DNA from: Nitrospirota bacterium | Lineage (GTDB): Bacteria; Nitrospirota; JACRHJ01 | NCBI GenBank assembly: GCA_021815285.1 | Contig: JAKAHE010000047.1 | Location: forward strand, 1 to 11,889 | DNA: 11,889 nt | Direction: 5' to 3' | Shown: positions 1 to 6,509 of the stretch, piece after piece | Position numbering within the stretch: the first letter of the stretch is position 1 | Layout of the letters: each line of letters starts with the position of its first letter | Translations under genes and position numbers: made by a program | Notes under the pieces: model-generated | Databases searched by the model: none | Seen by the model: the letters and a program-made list of their open reading frames with translations, nothing else | What the model was told of the DNA's origin: nothing

Positions 1-88
1 CCCGCCCCGGTTCCGATACCGCCCGGGCGGATACGGCCTCGATTACTTTATGGAACTCAAGGACTCTTAGAGCGTGTTCGTCCATCAT
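1..88 (-). CDS. mutS2: MutS2 (endonuclease/ribosome-rescue ATPase), N-terminal fragment, runs off the left edge
   Basis: Only the first 29 codons lie inside the window. They read from a double ATG as MMDEHALRVLEFHKVI followed by EAVSARAVSEPGR, which matches the conserved start of MutS2 (ExxLRVLEFxK then AVSEPG). MutS2 is a MutS-like ATPase with a C-terminal Smr nuclease domain; it suppresses recombination and, in Firmicutes, acts on collided ribosomes. The domains that would prove this are off the edge. The first ATG (86-88) overlaps the yqeY stop as ATGA; the second ATG (83-85) overlaps as TGATG. Either fits translational coupling, and no strong Shine-Dalgarno is visible. The call rests on the N-terminal motif only, but that motif is distinctive. 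Confidence 0.83.
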   Translation of the reverse strand, partial: MMDEHALRVLEFHKVIEAVSARAVSEPGR

Positions 89-531
89 CCGCCCAAGGCG
101 GCCTTTACCAGTTCGTTCACGAGCCTTCCGTCCGCGCGGCCCTTGACCTTGGGCATCAGGACCTTCATCACCTTGCCCATGTCGGCAGGCCCTTTCGCCC
201 CGGATTCGGAGACCGCTTCCTTCACCAGGGCCTCTATCTCCTCCCTGCCCATCTGCTGCGGCATATAGGACTGTATGACGTTTAGTTCCGCCGTCTCCTT
301 GTCCACCAAATCCTTCCGACCGGCCTTTTCATACTGCTCTATGGACTCCCGGCGCTGTTTCGCCGCCGTGGAGAGCACGGAGAGAATCCCTTCGTCATCA
401 AGGTCCTTGCGCGAATCTATCTCCTTGTTCCTGTAGGCGGAGATAATCATCCTTATCGCGGAGAGCCGGGCCGTTTCGTGGGCCTTTAGCGCCTCCTTCA
501 TGTCTGAGTTAAGCCTCTCTTTCAGGGTCAT
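85..531 (-). CDS. yqeY: YqeY/GatB-like domain protein
   Basis: 148 residues, the usual length of stand-alone YqeY proteins. It has the family pattern throughout: start MTLKERLNSDMKEALK, helical core KQRRESIEQYEKAGR, then ELNVIQSYMPQQM and the C-terminal DMGKVMKVLMPKVKGRADG block. The domain is related to the tail domain of GatB (tRNA-dependent amidotransferase). The role of the free protein is not settled; tRNA binding is the common suggestion and is not shown here. The ATG at 531 has GAGG six bases upstream. The gene has its own promoter (610-638) and overlaps mutS2 by four bases, so the two are probably translated together. The usual partner rpsU is absent; argB lies upstream instead. Confidence 0.95.
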   Translation of the reverse strand: MTLKERLNSDMKEALKAHETARLSAIRMIISAYRNKEIDSRKDLDDEGILSVLSTAAKQRRESIEQYEKAGRKDLVDKETAELNVIQSYMPQQMGREEIEALVKEAVSESGAKGPADMGKVMKVLMPKVKGRADGRLVNELVKAALGG

Positions 532-570
532 TTTCAGCCTCGCTATCGTATTGAATATTCAGGGGAAACA

Positions 571-597
571 GCCTTACGGAATGGTATGGCCTTACGG
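571..597. repeat. Two 9-base direct repeats in the yqeY leader
   Basis: GCCTTACGG occurs at 571-579 and again at 589-597, centre to centre 18 bases. Both lie just downstream of the predicted transcription start of the yqeY promoter. A 10-base palindrome, TGAATATTCA, follows at 552-561. Spacing of nearly two helical turns suits a tandem protein-binding site, but no regulator can be named and chance is possible. Confidence 0.4.
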
Positions 598-609
598 GTT
601 TGGGGATGA

Positions 610-638
610 AGTATAGCCGGGAGAAGGCAATCTGTCAA
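610..638 (-). promoter_or_regulatory. Sigma70-type promoter for yqeY-mutS2
   Basis: On the minus strand, TTGACA (633-638) is separated by exactly 17 bases from TATACT (610-615). This is a perfect -35 and a five-of-six -10. The predicted start near 603 gives a leader of about 70 bases before the yqeY ATG. No hairpin plus T-run terminator is visible between the argB stop and this promoter, so readthrough from the upstream operon is also likely. Confidence 0.75.
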
Positions 639-656
639 GAAAAGGGGAAATTTTTT

Positions 657-1538
657 CTACATCGATATTTCCGTCCCGATGCCTTTGTCCGTAAATATCT
701 CCAGGAGAAGCGCGTGCGGAACGCGCCCGTCCACGACGTGGACCTTCCCGACCTTGCCGCCGAGGGCGTCGAAACACGCCGCGACCTTCGGGAGCATCCC
801 GCCGGAGATCACCTTTTTCTTAATCAGTTTCTCCACCTGGGCCTTCGTCAGCGCGGAGATCAGCTGGCCGTCCGAGTCCAGTATACCCTCGACATCCGTG
901 AGCAGGATGAGCTTCGAGGCGGAGAGCGCCGCCGCAACCGCTCCGGCGACAAGGTCCGCGTTTATGTTATATGTCTCGCCCTTCTCGCCCACGCCGACGG
1001 GCGCGATAACGGGAATAAACCCGCCCTTCTCCAGGGCGGACAGTATCGCCGAATCCACGTTCTCAACTTCTCCCAAGTGCCCCGCGTCTATGATCTCCGG
1101 CGCCCCGGTCTCAGGCGAAGTGCCTTTCAGGAATTTCTTTTTCGCCTTTATAAGCCCGCCGTCCTTGCCGGTAAGGCCCGCCGCGCGCCCTCCGTTTGAG
1201 TTTATTAGATTAACGATTTCCTTGTTTATAGCCCCGCCGAGCACCATTTCCACTATGTCCATCGTCTCGGAATCCGTTACCCTATAGCCGGAGACGAACT
1301 TCGGCGTAAGACCCATCTTCTCCATAGTCCTTGATATTTGCGGCCCGCCGCCGTGGACAATGACGGGATTTAAGCCGATGTATTTCATCAGGACGACGTC
1401 CTTGGCAAACGATTTTTTAAGCTCGTCGTCCGCCATCGCGTGTCCGCCGTATTTTATCACTATGGTCCTGCCGTAGAAGTTCTTTATATACGGCAGGGCC
1501 TCCATCAGTATCTCGGCCTTTTCAATCAGTTTTTTCAT
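657..1538 (-). CDS. argB: Acetylglutamate kinase (EC 2.7.2.8)
   Basis: 293 residues, standard length. It phosphorylates N-acetyl-L-glutamate with ATP, the second step of the acetylated ornithine/arginine route, in the cytoplasm. Amino-acid-kinase motifs are in order: KYGGHAM (29-35) and HGGGPQI (62-68) for ATP phosphate and substrate binding, NINADLVAGA in the middle, LLTDVEGIL after it, and a C-terminal HALLLEIFTDKGIGTEI. About 25 residues precede the first beta strand, including EALPYIKNFYGR. This N-terminal helix is typical of hexameric, arginine-inhibited kinases, so feedback control by arginine is likely (inference). The ATG overlaps the hslU stop as ATGA, placing argB last in the trmFO-xerC-hslVU operon. 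It is the only arginine gene here. Confidence 0.97.
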   Translation of the reverse strand: MKKLIEKAEILMEALPYIKNFYGRTIVIKYGGHAMADDELKKSFAKDVVLMKYIGLNPVIVHGGGPQISRTMEKMGLTPKFVSGYRVTDSETMDIVEMVLGGAINKEIVNLINSNGGRAAGLTGKDGGLIKAKKKFLKGTSPETGAPEIIDAGHLGEVENVDSAILSALEKGGFIPVIAPVGVGEKGETYNINADLVAGAVAAALSASKLILLTDVEGILDSDGQLISALTKAQVEKLIKKKVISGGMLPKVAACFDALGGKVGKVHVVDGRVPHALLLEIFTDKGIGTEISM

Positions 1539-2956
1539 AATATGAACCTGCTCAAGTCCTCGTCCTTTGTGATGTCGGCAAGCTGTTTTTTCACGTATTC
1601 CGCGTTAACCGTTATTTTTTTCTGCGCCGCGTCCGGCGCGTGAAAGCTCACTTCTTCGAGGAGCCTCTCCATCACGGTATACAGGCGCCTCGCGCCGATA
1701 TTCTCCGTGCGGCTATTGACGGACGCCGCAATCTTCGCAATCTCCCTGACGGCGTCGTCAGTAAACTCCACGTCCAGCCCCTCGGTGCCGAGAAGGCCGA
1801 CATACTGGCGGATCAGCGCGTTCTTCGGCTCCGTGAGTATCCGGACGAAATCGTCTTCAGTCAAGTTGTCCAGTTCCACGCGTATGGGGAAGCGGCCCTG
1901 GAGCTCCGGGATTAAGTCCGACGGCTTCGAGACATGGAACGCCCCGGCGGCGATAAATAGTATATGGTCCGTATGCACCGGGCCGTGCTTCGTGTTTACC
2001 GTCGAGCCTTCGATTATCGGGAGGAGGTCTCTCTGCACACCCTCGCGCGAGACGTCCGGCCCGCCCCCGCCTCCCGATTCGCGGCCCGCCACCTTGTCTA
2101 TCTCGTCCACGAAGACAATGCCAGACTGCTCCACGCGAGATATGGCTTCCTTCGCCACCTTGTCCATGTCGATAAGCCTGGACGCCTCCTCCTGCGTCAG
2201 GACCTTCATCGCCTCCGGGACCTTCAGGCTTCTTCGTTTGGTCTTCTCCGGGAACATGTTCCCCATCATCTCCTTGAGGCTTATCTCAAGCTCCTCCATG
2301 CCGATGTTGGAGATTACGCCGAGCGGCATTCCGCCTTTCTCCTTGATTTCCAGTTCGATTACACGGTCATTGAGCTTTCCGTCTCTTAACATTTTCCTGA
2401 ATTTTTCTCTTGTGGCGCTTTCCGCCTCACGACCCCTTGCAGGCTCTCCCTCCAGAGCCTCTTCTTCCTTGAACCGGTCTATCGGCATCCTTTCCGCCGG
2501 GTCGTACGACTCCCGAAACCCAAGCCCGGTATCGCTCCTGCGTCTTGGAAGAAGAGCGTCAAGCACCCGTTCCTCGGCGGCGGCGCGAGCCTTCTCCATG
2601 ACGGCATCAGAATGCTCTGAGCGCACCATAGCAACGGACTGCTCCGTGATGTCCCGGATTATGGACTCGACGTCCCGGCCTACATAGCCGACCTCCGTGA
2701 ATTTGGAGGCCTCCACCTTTACAAACGGAGCGTCCACAAGCTTCGCAAGGCGGCGGGCAATCTCCGTCTTGCCGACTCCCGTGGAGCCTATCATTATTAT
2801 ATTTTTCGGCACTACTTCGTCCCGGAGTTCTTCCGGCAGGCGCTGCCTGCGCCACCTCGTCCGAAGCGCGACGGCCACCGCGCGCTTGGCGTTATTCTGG
2901 CCTATTATATATTTATCCAGTTCCGCGACTACTTCCCTGGGGGTCAGCTCCCGCAT
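1535..2956 (-). CDS. hslU: HslU (ClpY), ATPase subunit of the HslUV protease
   Basis: AAA+ unfoldase that feeds proteins to HslV. I chose the ATG at 2956 (473 residues), not one 15 codons upstream, because MRELTPREVV matches the usual family start and GAGGAG lies upstream, inside the end of hslV. Walker A is GSTGVGKT at 57-64, the pore loop GYVG at 90-93 (same numbering as E. coli), Walker B IVFVDEID at 280-287, the sensor/arginine-finger region ELQGRFPIRVEL, and sensor 2 GARRL. The C-terminus ends in DLSRFIL, the tail that docks into HslV. E. coli HslU has 443 residues; the extra length lies mainly in the I-domain around 141-180, a charged, Glu/Arg-rich stretch. Two bases separate it from hslV and it overlaps argB by four. 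Confidence 0.97.
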   Translation of the reverse strand: MRELTPREVVAELDKYIIGQNNAKRAVAVALRTRWRRQRLPEELRDEVVPKNIIMIGSTGVGKTEIARRLAKLVDAPFVKVEASKFTEVGYVGRDVESIIRDITEQSVAMVRSEHSDAVMEKARAAAEERVLDALLPRRRSDTGLGFRESYDPAERMPIDRFKEEEALEGEPARGREAESATREKFRKMLRDGKLNDRVIELEIKEKGGMPLGVISNIGMEELEISLKEMMGNMFPEKTKRRSLKVPEAMKVLTQEEASRLIDMDKVAKEAISRVEQSGIVFVDEIDKVAGRESGGGGGPDVSREGVQRDLLPIIEGSTVNTKHGPVHTDHILFIAAGAFHVSKPSDLIPELQGRFPIRVELDNLTEDDFVRILTEPKNALIRQYVGLLGTEGLDVEFTDDAVREIAKIAASVNSRTENIGARRLYTVMERLLEEVSFHAPDAAQKKITVNAEYVKKQLADITKDEDLSRFIL

Positions 2957-2958
2957 TT

Positions 2959-3492
2959 CTATAACTCCTCTATCAGTATGTTTGAGTTCGTGTATATGCA
3001 TATCCTCGACGCAATCTCCATCGCCTCTTTCACTATGCCCTGCGCGTCGAGCGAGGAATGTCTGAAAAGCGCCTGGGCCGCGGCTTGCGCGTACGCGCCG
3101 CCGGAGCCTATCGCTGCTATGCCGTCCTCCGGCTCTATGACGTCTCCCGTCCCGGAGATAATGAACGTATGTTCCTTGTCCGCGACAATCAAAAGCGCCT
3201 CAAGCTGGCGCAGCATTTTGCTGGTCCGCCATTCCTTCGCAAGCTCGACGGCCGCGCGCGCGATGTTGCCGTGGTATTCCTCTATTTTGCCCTCGAACTT
3301 CTCTATAAGCGTGAAGGCGTCTGCGGTAGCGCCTGCGAACCCGGCCAGTATCGTATTATTATACAGCTTCCGTATCTTCCTTGCATTGTGTTTCATGACC
3401 GTCTGGCCCATCGTGACCTGCCCGTCTCCGCCGATGGAGACATGGCCGTCCCTGCGGACACAGAGTATCGTTGTTCCGTGCATGTTTTCCAT
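2959..3492 (-). CDS. hslV: HslV (ClpQ), proteasome-like peptidase subunit
   Basis: 177 residues. N-terminal threonine peptidase that forms the proteolytic double ring of HslUV. The sequence starts MENMHGTTILCVRRDGH. Thr7 should be the catalytic residue, exposed after removal of a six-residue propeptide. Counted from Thr7, the equivalents of Asp17 and Lys33 are present (Asp23 and Lys39 here). GQTVMKHNARKIRKL, AGFAGATADAFTL and IGSGGAYAQAAAQAL are family hallmarks. The first ATG (3490-3492) is preferred because AAAGGA lies 4-5 bases upstream. An in-frame ATG at 3481-3483 would leave a shorter propeptide (MHG) but is badly spaced from it. The start is one base after the xerC stop. Confidence 0.97.
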   Translation of the reverse strand: MENMHGTTILCVRRDGHVSIGGDGQVTMGQTVMKHNARKIRKLYNNTILAGFAGATADAFTLIEKFEGKIEEYHGNIARAAVELAKEWRTSKMLRQLEALLIVADKEHTFIISGTGDVIEPEDGIAAIGSGGAYAQAAAQALFRHSSLDAQGIVKEAMEIASRICIYTNSNILIEEL

Positions 3493-3493
3493 G

Positions 3494-4393
3494 TTATCCT
3501 TTCGCCCTCGGATGGGCCTTGTCGTATACCTCCATAAGCTTCTCCATGTCGAGATGCGTATACTTCTGCGTAGTCGAGAGCGAGGCGTGCCCGAGCATCT
3601 CCTGTATGGACCTGAGGTCGGCGCCCGCCCCCAGGAGGTGCGTGGCGAAGGTATGCCTTAGGGTATGCGGGGACACGTTTCCGGGAATATGCTTCTCGCG
3701 TACGTATTTCATAACCACGCGGCGAATACCCCGGACGCTTAATCTTTCACCCCTGTTGTTAAGGAATAGCGGGCATGGCGAGGCCGCAGCCCCGCGCGCT
3801 GAGTCCGACGCGGCGATATATTCCGACAGGGCCTCCACCGCCTTTTTCCCGAGCGGCACGAACCGCTCCTTGTTTCCCTTTCCCGTTACCTTTGCCAGGC
3901 CCTGAGGCATGTCTACCTGCTCGCGGTCAAGGCCCGCAAGCTCCGATATGCGGATACCCGCCGAATAAAACACTTCGAGTATCGCCCTGTCCCGCAGGCC
4001 GGACAGCCTGTCGCAGCCCGGCGCCTCCACAAGCATTACCGCGTCGTCCACCGAAAGCGCTATCGGCTGTGTCTTCTCTTTCTTCGGCGTGGCAACAAGC
4101 TTGGCCGGGTTTTTCTCGATAAGCCCTTCCCTGAACAGGTATCGATACAGGCTCCTTATCGACGCCGCCTTCCTCTGCGCGGAGGATTTTTTAATCCCGC
4201 GCTTCACCAGGTGCGCCAGGAACCCGCGGACGTCCATGTTATCCGCCGAGGGCAAGTCCGGCTCCGCGCCTCCCGCCCCTTTCAGGTATTCCATGAACTG
4301 CCGGATGTCGTTTTCGTAGCCGACGACCGTGTTTTCGGACGCGCCTTTTTCGTATCGCAGATAGTCAAGAAATTCCGAAAGATAGTCAGCCAT
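3494..4393 (-). CDS. xerC: Tyrosine recombinase XerC
   Basis: 299 residues with the start at 4393, where MADYLSEFLDYL matches Xer proteins and GGAAGAG sits just upstream. The frame is open 32 codons further, but that part lies inside trmFO and does not look like Xer. Xer recombinases act as XerC/XerD at dif to resolve chromosome dimers. The SAM-like N-terminal domain covers about residues 1-100. The catalytic set is complete: Arg148 (AGIRISEL), Lys172 (GKGNKERF), His243/Arg246 (HTLRH), His269 (LGHASLSTT) and Tyr278 (KYTHL). It overlaps trmFO by eight bases. XerC rather than XerD is called from the trmFO-xerC-hslVU gene order, which is common in several phyla; sequence alone by eye would not separate them. 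No dif site is visible. Confidence 0.92.
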   Translation of the reverse strand: MADYLSEFLDYLRYEKGASENTVVGYENDIRQFMEYLKGAGGAEPDLPSADNMDVRGFLAHLVKRGIKKSSAQRKAASIRSLYRYLFREGLIEKNPAKLVATPKKEKTQPIALSVDDAVMLVEAPGCDRLSGLRDRAILEVFYSAGIRISELAGLDREQVDMPQGLAKVTGKGNKERFVPLGKKAVEALSEYIAASDSARGAAASPCPLFLNNRGERLSVRGIRRVVMKYVREKHIPGNVSPHTLRHTFATHLLGAGADLRSIQEMLGHASLSTTQKYTHLDMEKLMEVYDKAHPRAKG

Positions 4394-5705
4394 TCTCTTC
4401 CAACCCAGATTTCCAGGACTCAAGGTCGCTAAGCGCCCTTTCAGCCAGAAGTTCGCGCCGTTCATCCTTTTTCCGCACCTTCCTCTCAAGCGGCGGGAAC
4501 AGGGAAAATATGACGTTCGTCGGCTGAAACCGGGCCGGGTCGGTCTTTGTCAGGTGCGTGACAAGCGCGCCGTGCGCAGTAGTATCCGGCGGCGCAATCG
4601 GCGGTAACCCTTTGATAATACGGGCCGCGTTAATCCCTGCCAGTATTCCCGTCGCGGAAGACTCGACATATCCTTCCACGCCCGACGCCTGGCCCGCCAT
4701 AAAAAGGCCGGGGCGGCCTTTAAGCTCAAGAGTAGGTTCAAGGAACACCGGCCCGTTTATAAAAGTGTTTCTGTGCAGGCTCCCGTATCTTAAAAATTTC
4801 ACTCCCCCAAGCCCCGGAATCATGCGGAAAACGCGCCCCTGCTCCGGCCATTTCAGCCTCGTCTGGAACCCGACGATATTATACGCCGTCCCCTCGAAGT
4901 CCTCCTGCCTCAGCTGAACCACAGCGTAAGGCCGCGCCCCCGTCTTCGGGTCCGTTATCCCCACAGGCTTCATCGGGCCGTGCGCCAGCGTCTCCCTCCC
5001 GCGCTCCGCCATGGTCTCGATGGGCATGCAGCCCTCGAAGCAGCGCATGCTCTCGAACTCGCGCAAAGGAACCTTCTCGGCGCCCATCAAAGCATCGTAG
5101 AAGGCGTTGTATTCTTCCTTCGTCATGGGGCAGTTGACGTAATCGTCCCCGCCCTTGCCGTAGCGCGACGCCCGGAAGGCGACGCCCATGTCCACGGAAT
5201 CCGCATCGATTATGGGCGCGATGGCGTCGTAGAAATGCAGGTGTTCCGCCCCCGTCATGGCCCCGATTGCGTCCGCCATCCTGTCGGACGTAAGAGGCCC
5301 TGTGGCGATTACCGCCACAGGCTCCGGAATCGCCGTTATCTCTTCCCGGATTACCTCTATTCCGGGATGGGCCTCGACGGCTTCGGTTATGTACGCGGCG
5401 AATGCCTCCCTGTCTACGGCGAGGGCGCTTCCGGCCGGGACGGCCGTTCTGTCCGCCGCCTCCATGACGAGCGACCCCATCCGCCGCATCTCCTCCTTCA
5501 GGAGGCCGACGGCGTTATGCATGTCCGAAGAGCGCAGGGAGTTCGAGCATACCAGCTCCGCCAGACGCCCGGTCTTGTGCGCCGGGGTCATTACGCGGGG
5601 CCGCATCTCTAACAGCCGCACCCTCACCCCCCGTCTCGCCGCCGCCCAGGCCGCCTCCGTCCCCGCAAGCCCTCCGCCGATTACGGTCAGATATTTGTCA
5701 GGCAT
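4386..5705 (-). CDS. trmFO: Methylenetetrahydrofolate-tRNA-(uracil-5-)-methyltransferase TrmFO (EC 2.1.1.74)
   Basis: 439 residues, full length. It makes 5-methyluridine at position 54 of the tRNA T-loop using FAD and 5,10-methylenetetrahydrofolate. The N-terminus carries the FAD dinucleotide fold VIGGGLAGTEAA (8-19), then LLEMRP, and ELVCSNSLRS with Cys53. RCFEGCMPIE contains Cys226. Both cysteines fall at the numbers reported for the Bacillus enzyme and are the catalytic/flavin-linked pair. The C-terminal half has GLFMAGQASGVEGYVES, a second FAD contact region. It is the first gene of the leftward operon. The start is firm, because the Rossmann strand begins at residue 5. There is no clear Shine-Dalgarno, and the best promoter ends only eight bases before the ATG, so the message may be leaderless. 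Confidence 0.97.
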   Translation of the reverse strand: MPDKYLTVIGGGLAGTEAAWAAARRGVRVRLLEMRPRVMTPAHKTGRLAELVCSNSLRSSDMHNAVGLLKEEMRRMGSLVMEAADRTAVPAGSALAVDREAFAAYITEAVEAHPGIEVIREEITAIPEPVAVIATGPLTSDRMADAIGAMTGAEHLHFYDAIAPIIDADSVDMGVAFRASRYGKGGDDYVNCPMTKEEYNAFYDALMGAEKVPLREFESMRCFEGCMPIETMAERGRETLAHGPMKPVGITDPKTGARPYAVVQLRQEDFEGTAYNIVGFQTRLKWPEQGRVFRMIPGLGGVKFLRYGSLHRNTFINGPVFLEPTLELKGRPGLFMAGQASGVEGYVESSATGILAGINAARIIKGLPPIAPPDTTAHGALVTHLTKTDPARFQPTNVIFSLFPPLERKVRKKDERRELLAERALSDLESWKSGLEENG

Positions 5706-5713
5706 ATCTACCC

Positions 5714-5742
5714 ATTCTATTTTTAATATCGGCGATAGTCAA
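5714..5742 (-). promoter_or_regulatory. Candidate promoter for the trmFO-xerC-hslVU-argB operon
   Basis: On the minus strand TTGACT (5737-5742), 17 bases, then TAGAAT (5714-5719): five of six matches in each box. The predicted start falls about 5707, one or two bases before the trmFO ATG. Another promoter further upstream (AT-rich stretch 5766-5785) cannot be excluded but has no good -35. Confidence 0.55.
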
Positions 5743-5751
5743 CCATTTCTA

Positions 5752-5781
5752 TTGACAGCATCTTCAATAATAATGTATAAA
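5752..5781 (+). promoter_or_regulatory. Promoter for the DsrE-like gene
   Basis: TTGACA (5752-5757), 18 bases, TATAAA (5776-5781). The expected start near 5788 gives a leader of about 34 bases ending in a strong GGAGGT ribosome site. Its -35 box lies nine bases from the -35 box of the opposing trmFO promoter, so the two polymerases should exclude each other. Confidence 0.65.
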
Positions 5782-5821
5782 AGCTAAAATTATAAATACC
5801 AGAACAACTGGAGGTGTAAAA

Positions 5822-6184
5822 ATGGACAAAAAACTGCTTATAATCGCCACTCACTCCTTTGACGCCCCGGAGCGCGCGGGGGCCGCTCTTGCGATAGCGA
5901 GCACCGCAGCCGCGAGCGGCGTGGACGTAATCGTATTCACCATAAACGAGGGAGCGCTTCTGGTCAAGAAGGGCTTTGCGGAGACAATAAAGGAACAGAA
6001 GGCGTTTCCGCCCATAAAGGACCTCCTGGCCACGCTGGTGGAGATGGAGCAGAAGTTCTACGTCTGCACCCCGTGCGCAAAACAGTTCGACATAGGCCCG
6101 GAAGACCTCCTGCCCAACACCGAGATAGCCGGCGCGCAGACGCTTGTGGATCTCGCCATGGACAGGGAGGTGATGACGTTTTAA
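5822..6184 (+). CDS. DsrE/DsrF-like (YchN-type) small protein with a CxxC pair
   Basis: 120 residues. It opens with a hydrophobic strand KKLLIIATHSFDAPERAGAAL, then a helix and SGVDVIVFTINEGALLVKKG. The layout is the DsrE fold (Rossmann-like, usually oligomeric, cytoplasmic). Near the end, FYVCTPCAKQF gives Cys82 and Cys85, and IAGAQTLVDLAM closes the fold. Family members with a cysteine here take part in sulfur relay or persulfide handling; many others have no known job. The CxxC could carry sulfur, bind metal or be redox active, and the sequence does not decide. GGAGGT sits about six bases before the ATG, a strong site. It stands alone between its own promoter and the riboswitch promoter, with no sulfur-metabolism gene nearby and no clear terminator, so some readthrough into the riboswitch leader is possible. 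Confidence 0.85.
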   Translation: MDKKLLIIATHSFDAPERAGAALAIASTAAASGVDVIVFTINEGALLVKKGFAETIKEQKAFPPIKDLLATLVEMEQKFYVCTPCAKQFDIGPEDLLPNTEIAGAQTLVDLAMDREVMTF

Positions 6185-6191
6185 AATTTCC

Positions 6192-6220
6192 TTGACAACC
6201 CGGTAAAACGGGATTATTTT
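6192..6220 (+). promoter_or_regulatory. Promoter of the riboswitch-transporter transcript
   Basis: TTGACA (6192-6197), 17 bases, TATTTT (6215-6220). The expected start near 6227 lies about ten bases before the first conserved aptamer element. The spacer holds a short inverted repeat (CCCG GTAAAA CGGG, 6199-6212), which might be a protein site or chance. Confidence 0.65.
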
Positions 6221-6237
6221 ACTTTCCTCTAAAAAGA

Positions 6238-6460
6238 TTGCGGCCTAAATCCCCGGGTGGGGCCATAAACCGGCTACAGGCAAGACCTGGTCTTGTCAAC
6301 AACGTGCCAGCCGGCAGAAACTCCAAGCCCGGACGGATGCGGGGGAACCAAAGGATACACGGGGCGAATTCCCTTCACAGCCCGCCAGATTTATCCGGGC
6401 GCTTCGATGGGATAAGGCACTGCCAAGCCTGAGCCCGACAGCTAACCTCGCAGGCATTTG
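6238..6460 (+). promoter_or_regulatory. c-di-AMP riboswitch aptamer (ydaO/yuaA class)
   Basis: The conserved single-stranded blocks of this class appear in order: CCTAAATCC (6244-6252), GGGGGAACC (6341-6349), GGGGCGAAT (6361-6369), GGGATAAGG (6409-6417) and the highly diagnostic CCCGACAGCTAACC with CTCGCAGGC (6434-6455). The last block matches the end of the known Thermoanaerobacter and Bacillus aptamers. GCCT (6243-6246) and AGGC (6452-6455) can close the base of the fold, although this stem looks short. CCCCG (6251-6255) pairs with CGGGG (6340-6344). Between these last two lies an 84-base insertion where the crystallised aptamer has a loop of under ten. Known members bind c-di-AMP and turn off K+ and osmolyte transporters or cell-wall genes. 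Boundaries are good to about ten bases. Confidence 0.9.
6270..6314 (+). other. Extra stem-loop inserted in the riboswitch
   Basis: CCGGCT (6270-6275) pairs with AGCCGG (6309-6314). Beyond a three-base bulge, GGCA (6279-6282) pairs with TGCC (6305-6308), giving about ten pairs. The tip can instead form CAAGAC (6281-6286) with GTCTTG (6290-6295). It sits inside the enlarged arm of the aptamer. Confidence 0.6.
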
Positions 6461-6476
6461 GAGAGCAACCAGGGCA

Positions 6477-6504
6477 GCACGTGAGGGCGCATCCGCGCCC
6501 GTGC
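6477..6504 (+). other. Hairpin between aptamer and terminator
   Basis: GGGCGC (6485-6490), loop ATCC, GCGCCC (6495-6500) makes a six-pair GC stem. GCAC (6477-6480) and GTGC (6501-6504) extend it past a four-base bulge. No T-run follows, so it is not a terminator. It may be part of the expression platform or simply separate the two elements; its pairing partner in an alternative fold is not obvious. Confidence 0.5.
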
Positions 6505-6509
6505 AGAGA

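Noticed and set aside
641..659. Terminator after argB
   Set aside because: Only an A/T-rich GAAAA...TTTTC pairing is available; too weak.
1707..2687. 326-codon plus-strand frame opposite hslU
   Set aside because: Ser/Pro/Arg-rich low-complexity translation antisense to a clear hslU; shadow frame.
2957..3001. Upstream start for hslU
   Set aside because: It overlaps hslV coding sequence, and the family N-terminus begins at the ATG at 2956, which has a good ribosome site.
3494..4393. Integrase of a mobile element
   Set aside because: It sits in the conserved trmFO-xerC-hslVU order with no attachment site, tRNA or phage gene nearby.
4394..4489. Upstream start for xerC
   Set aside because: The extra 32 residues lie in trmFO and do not resemble the Xer N-terminus.
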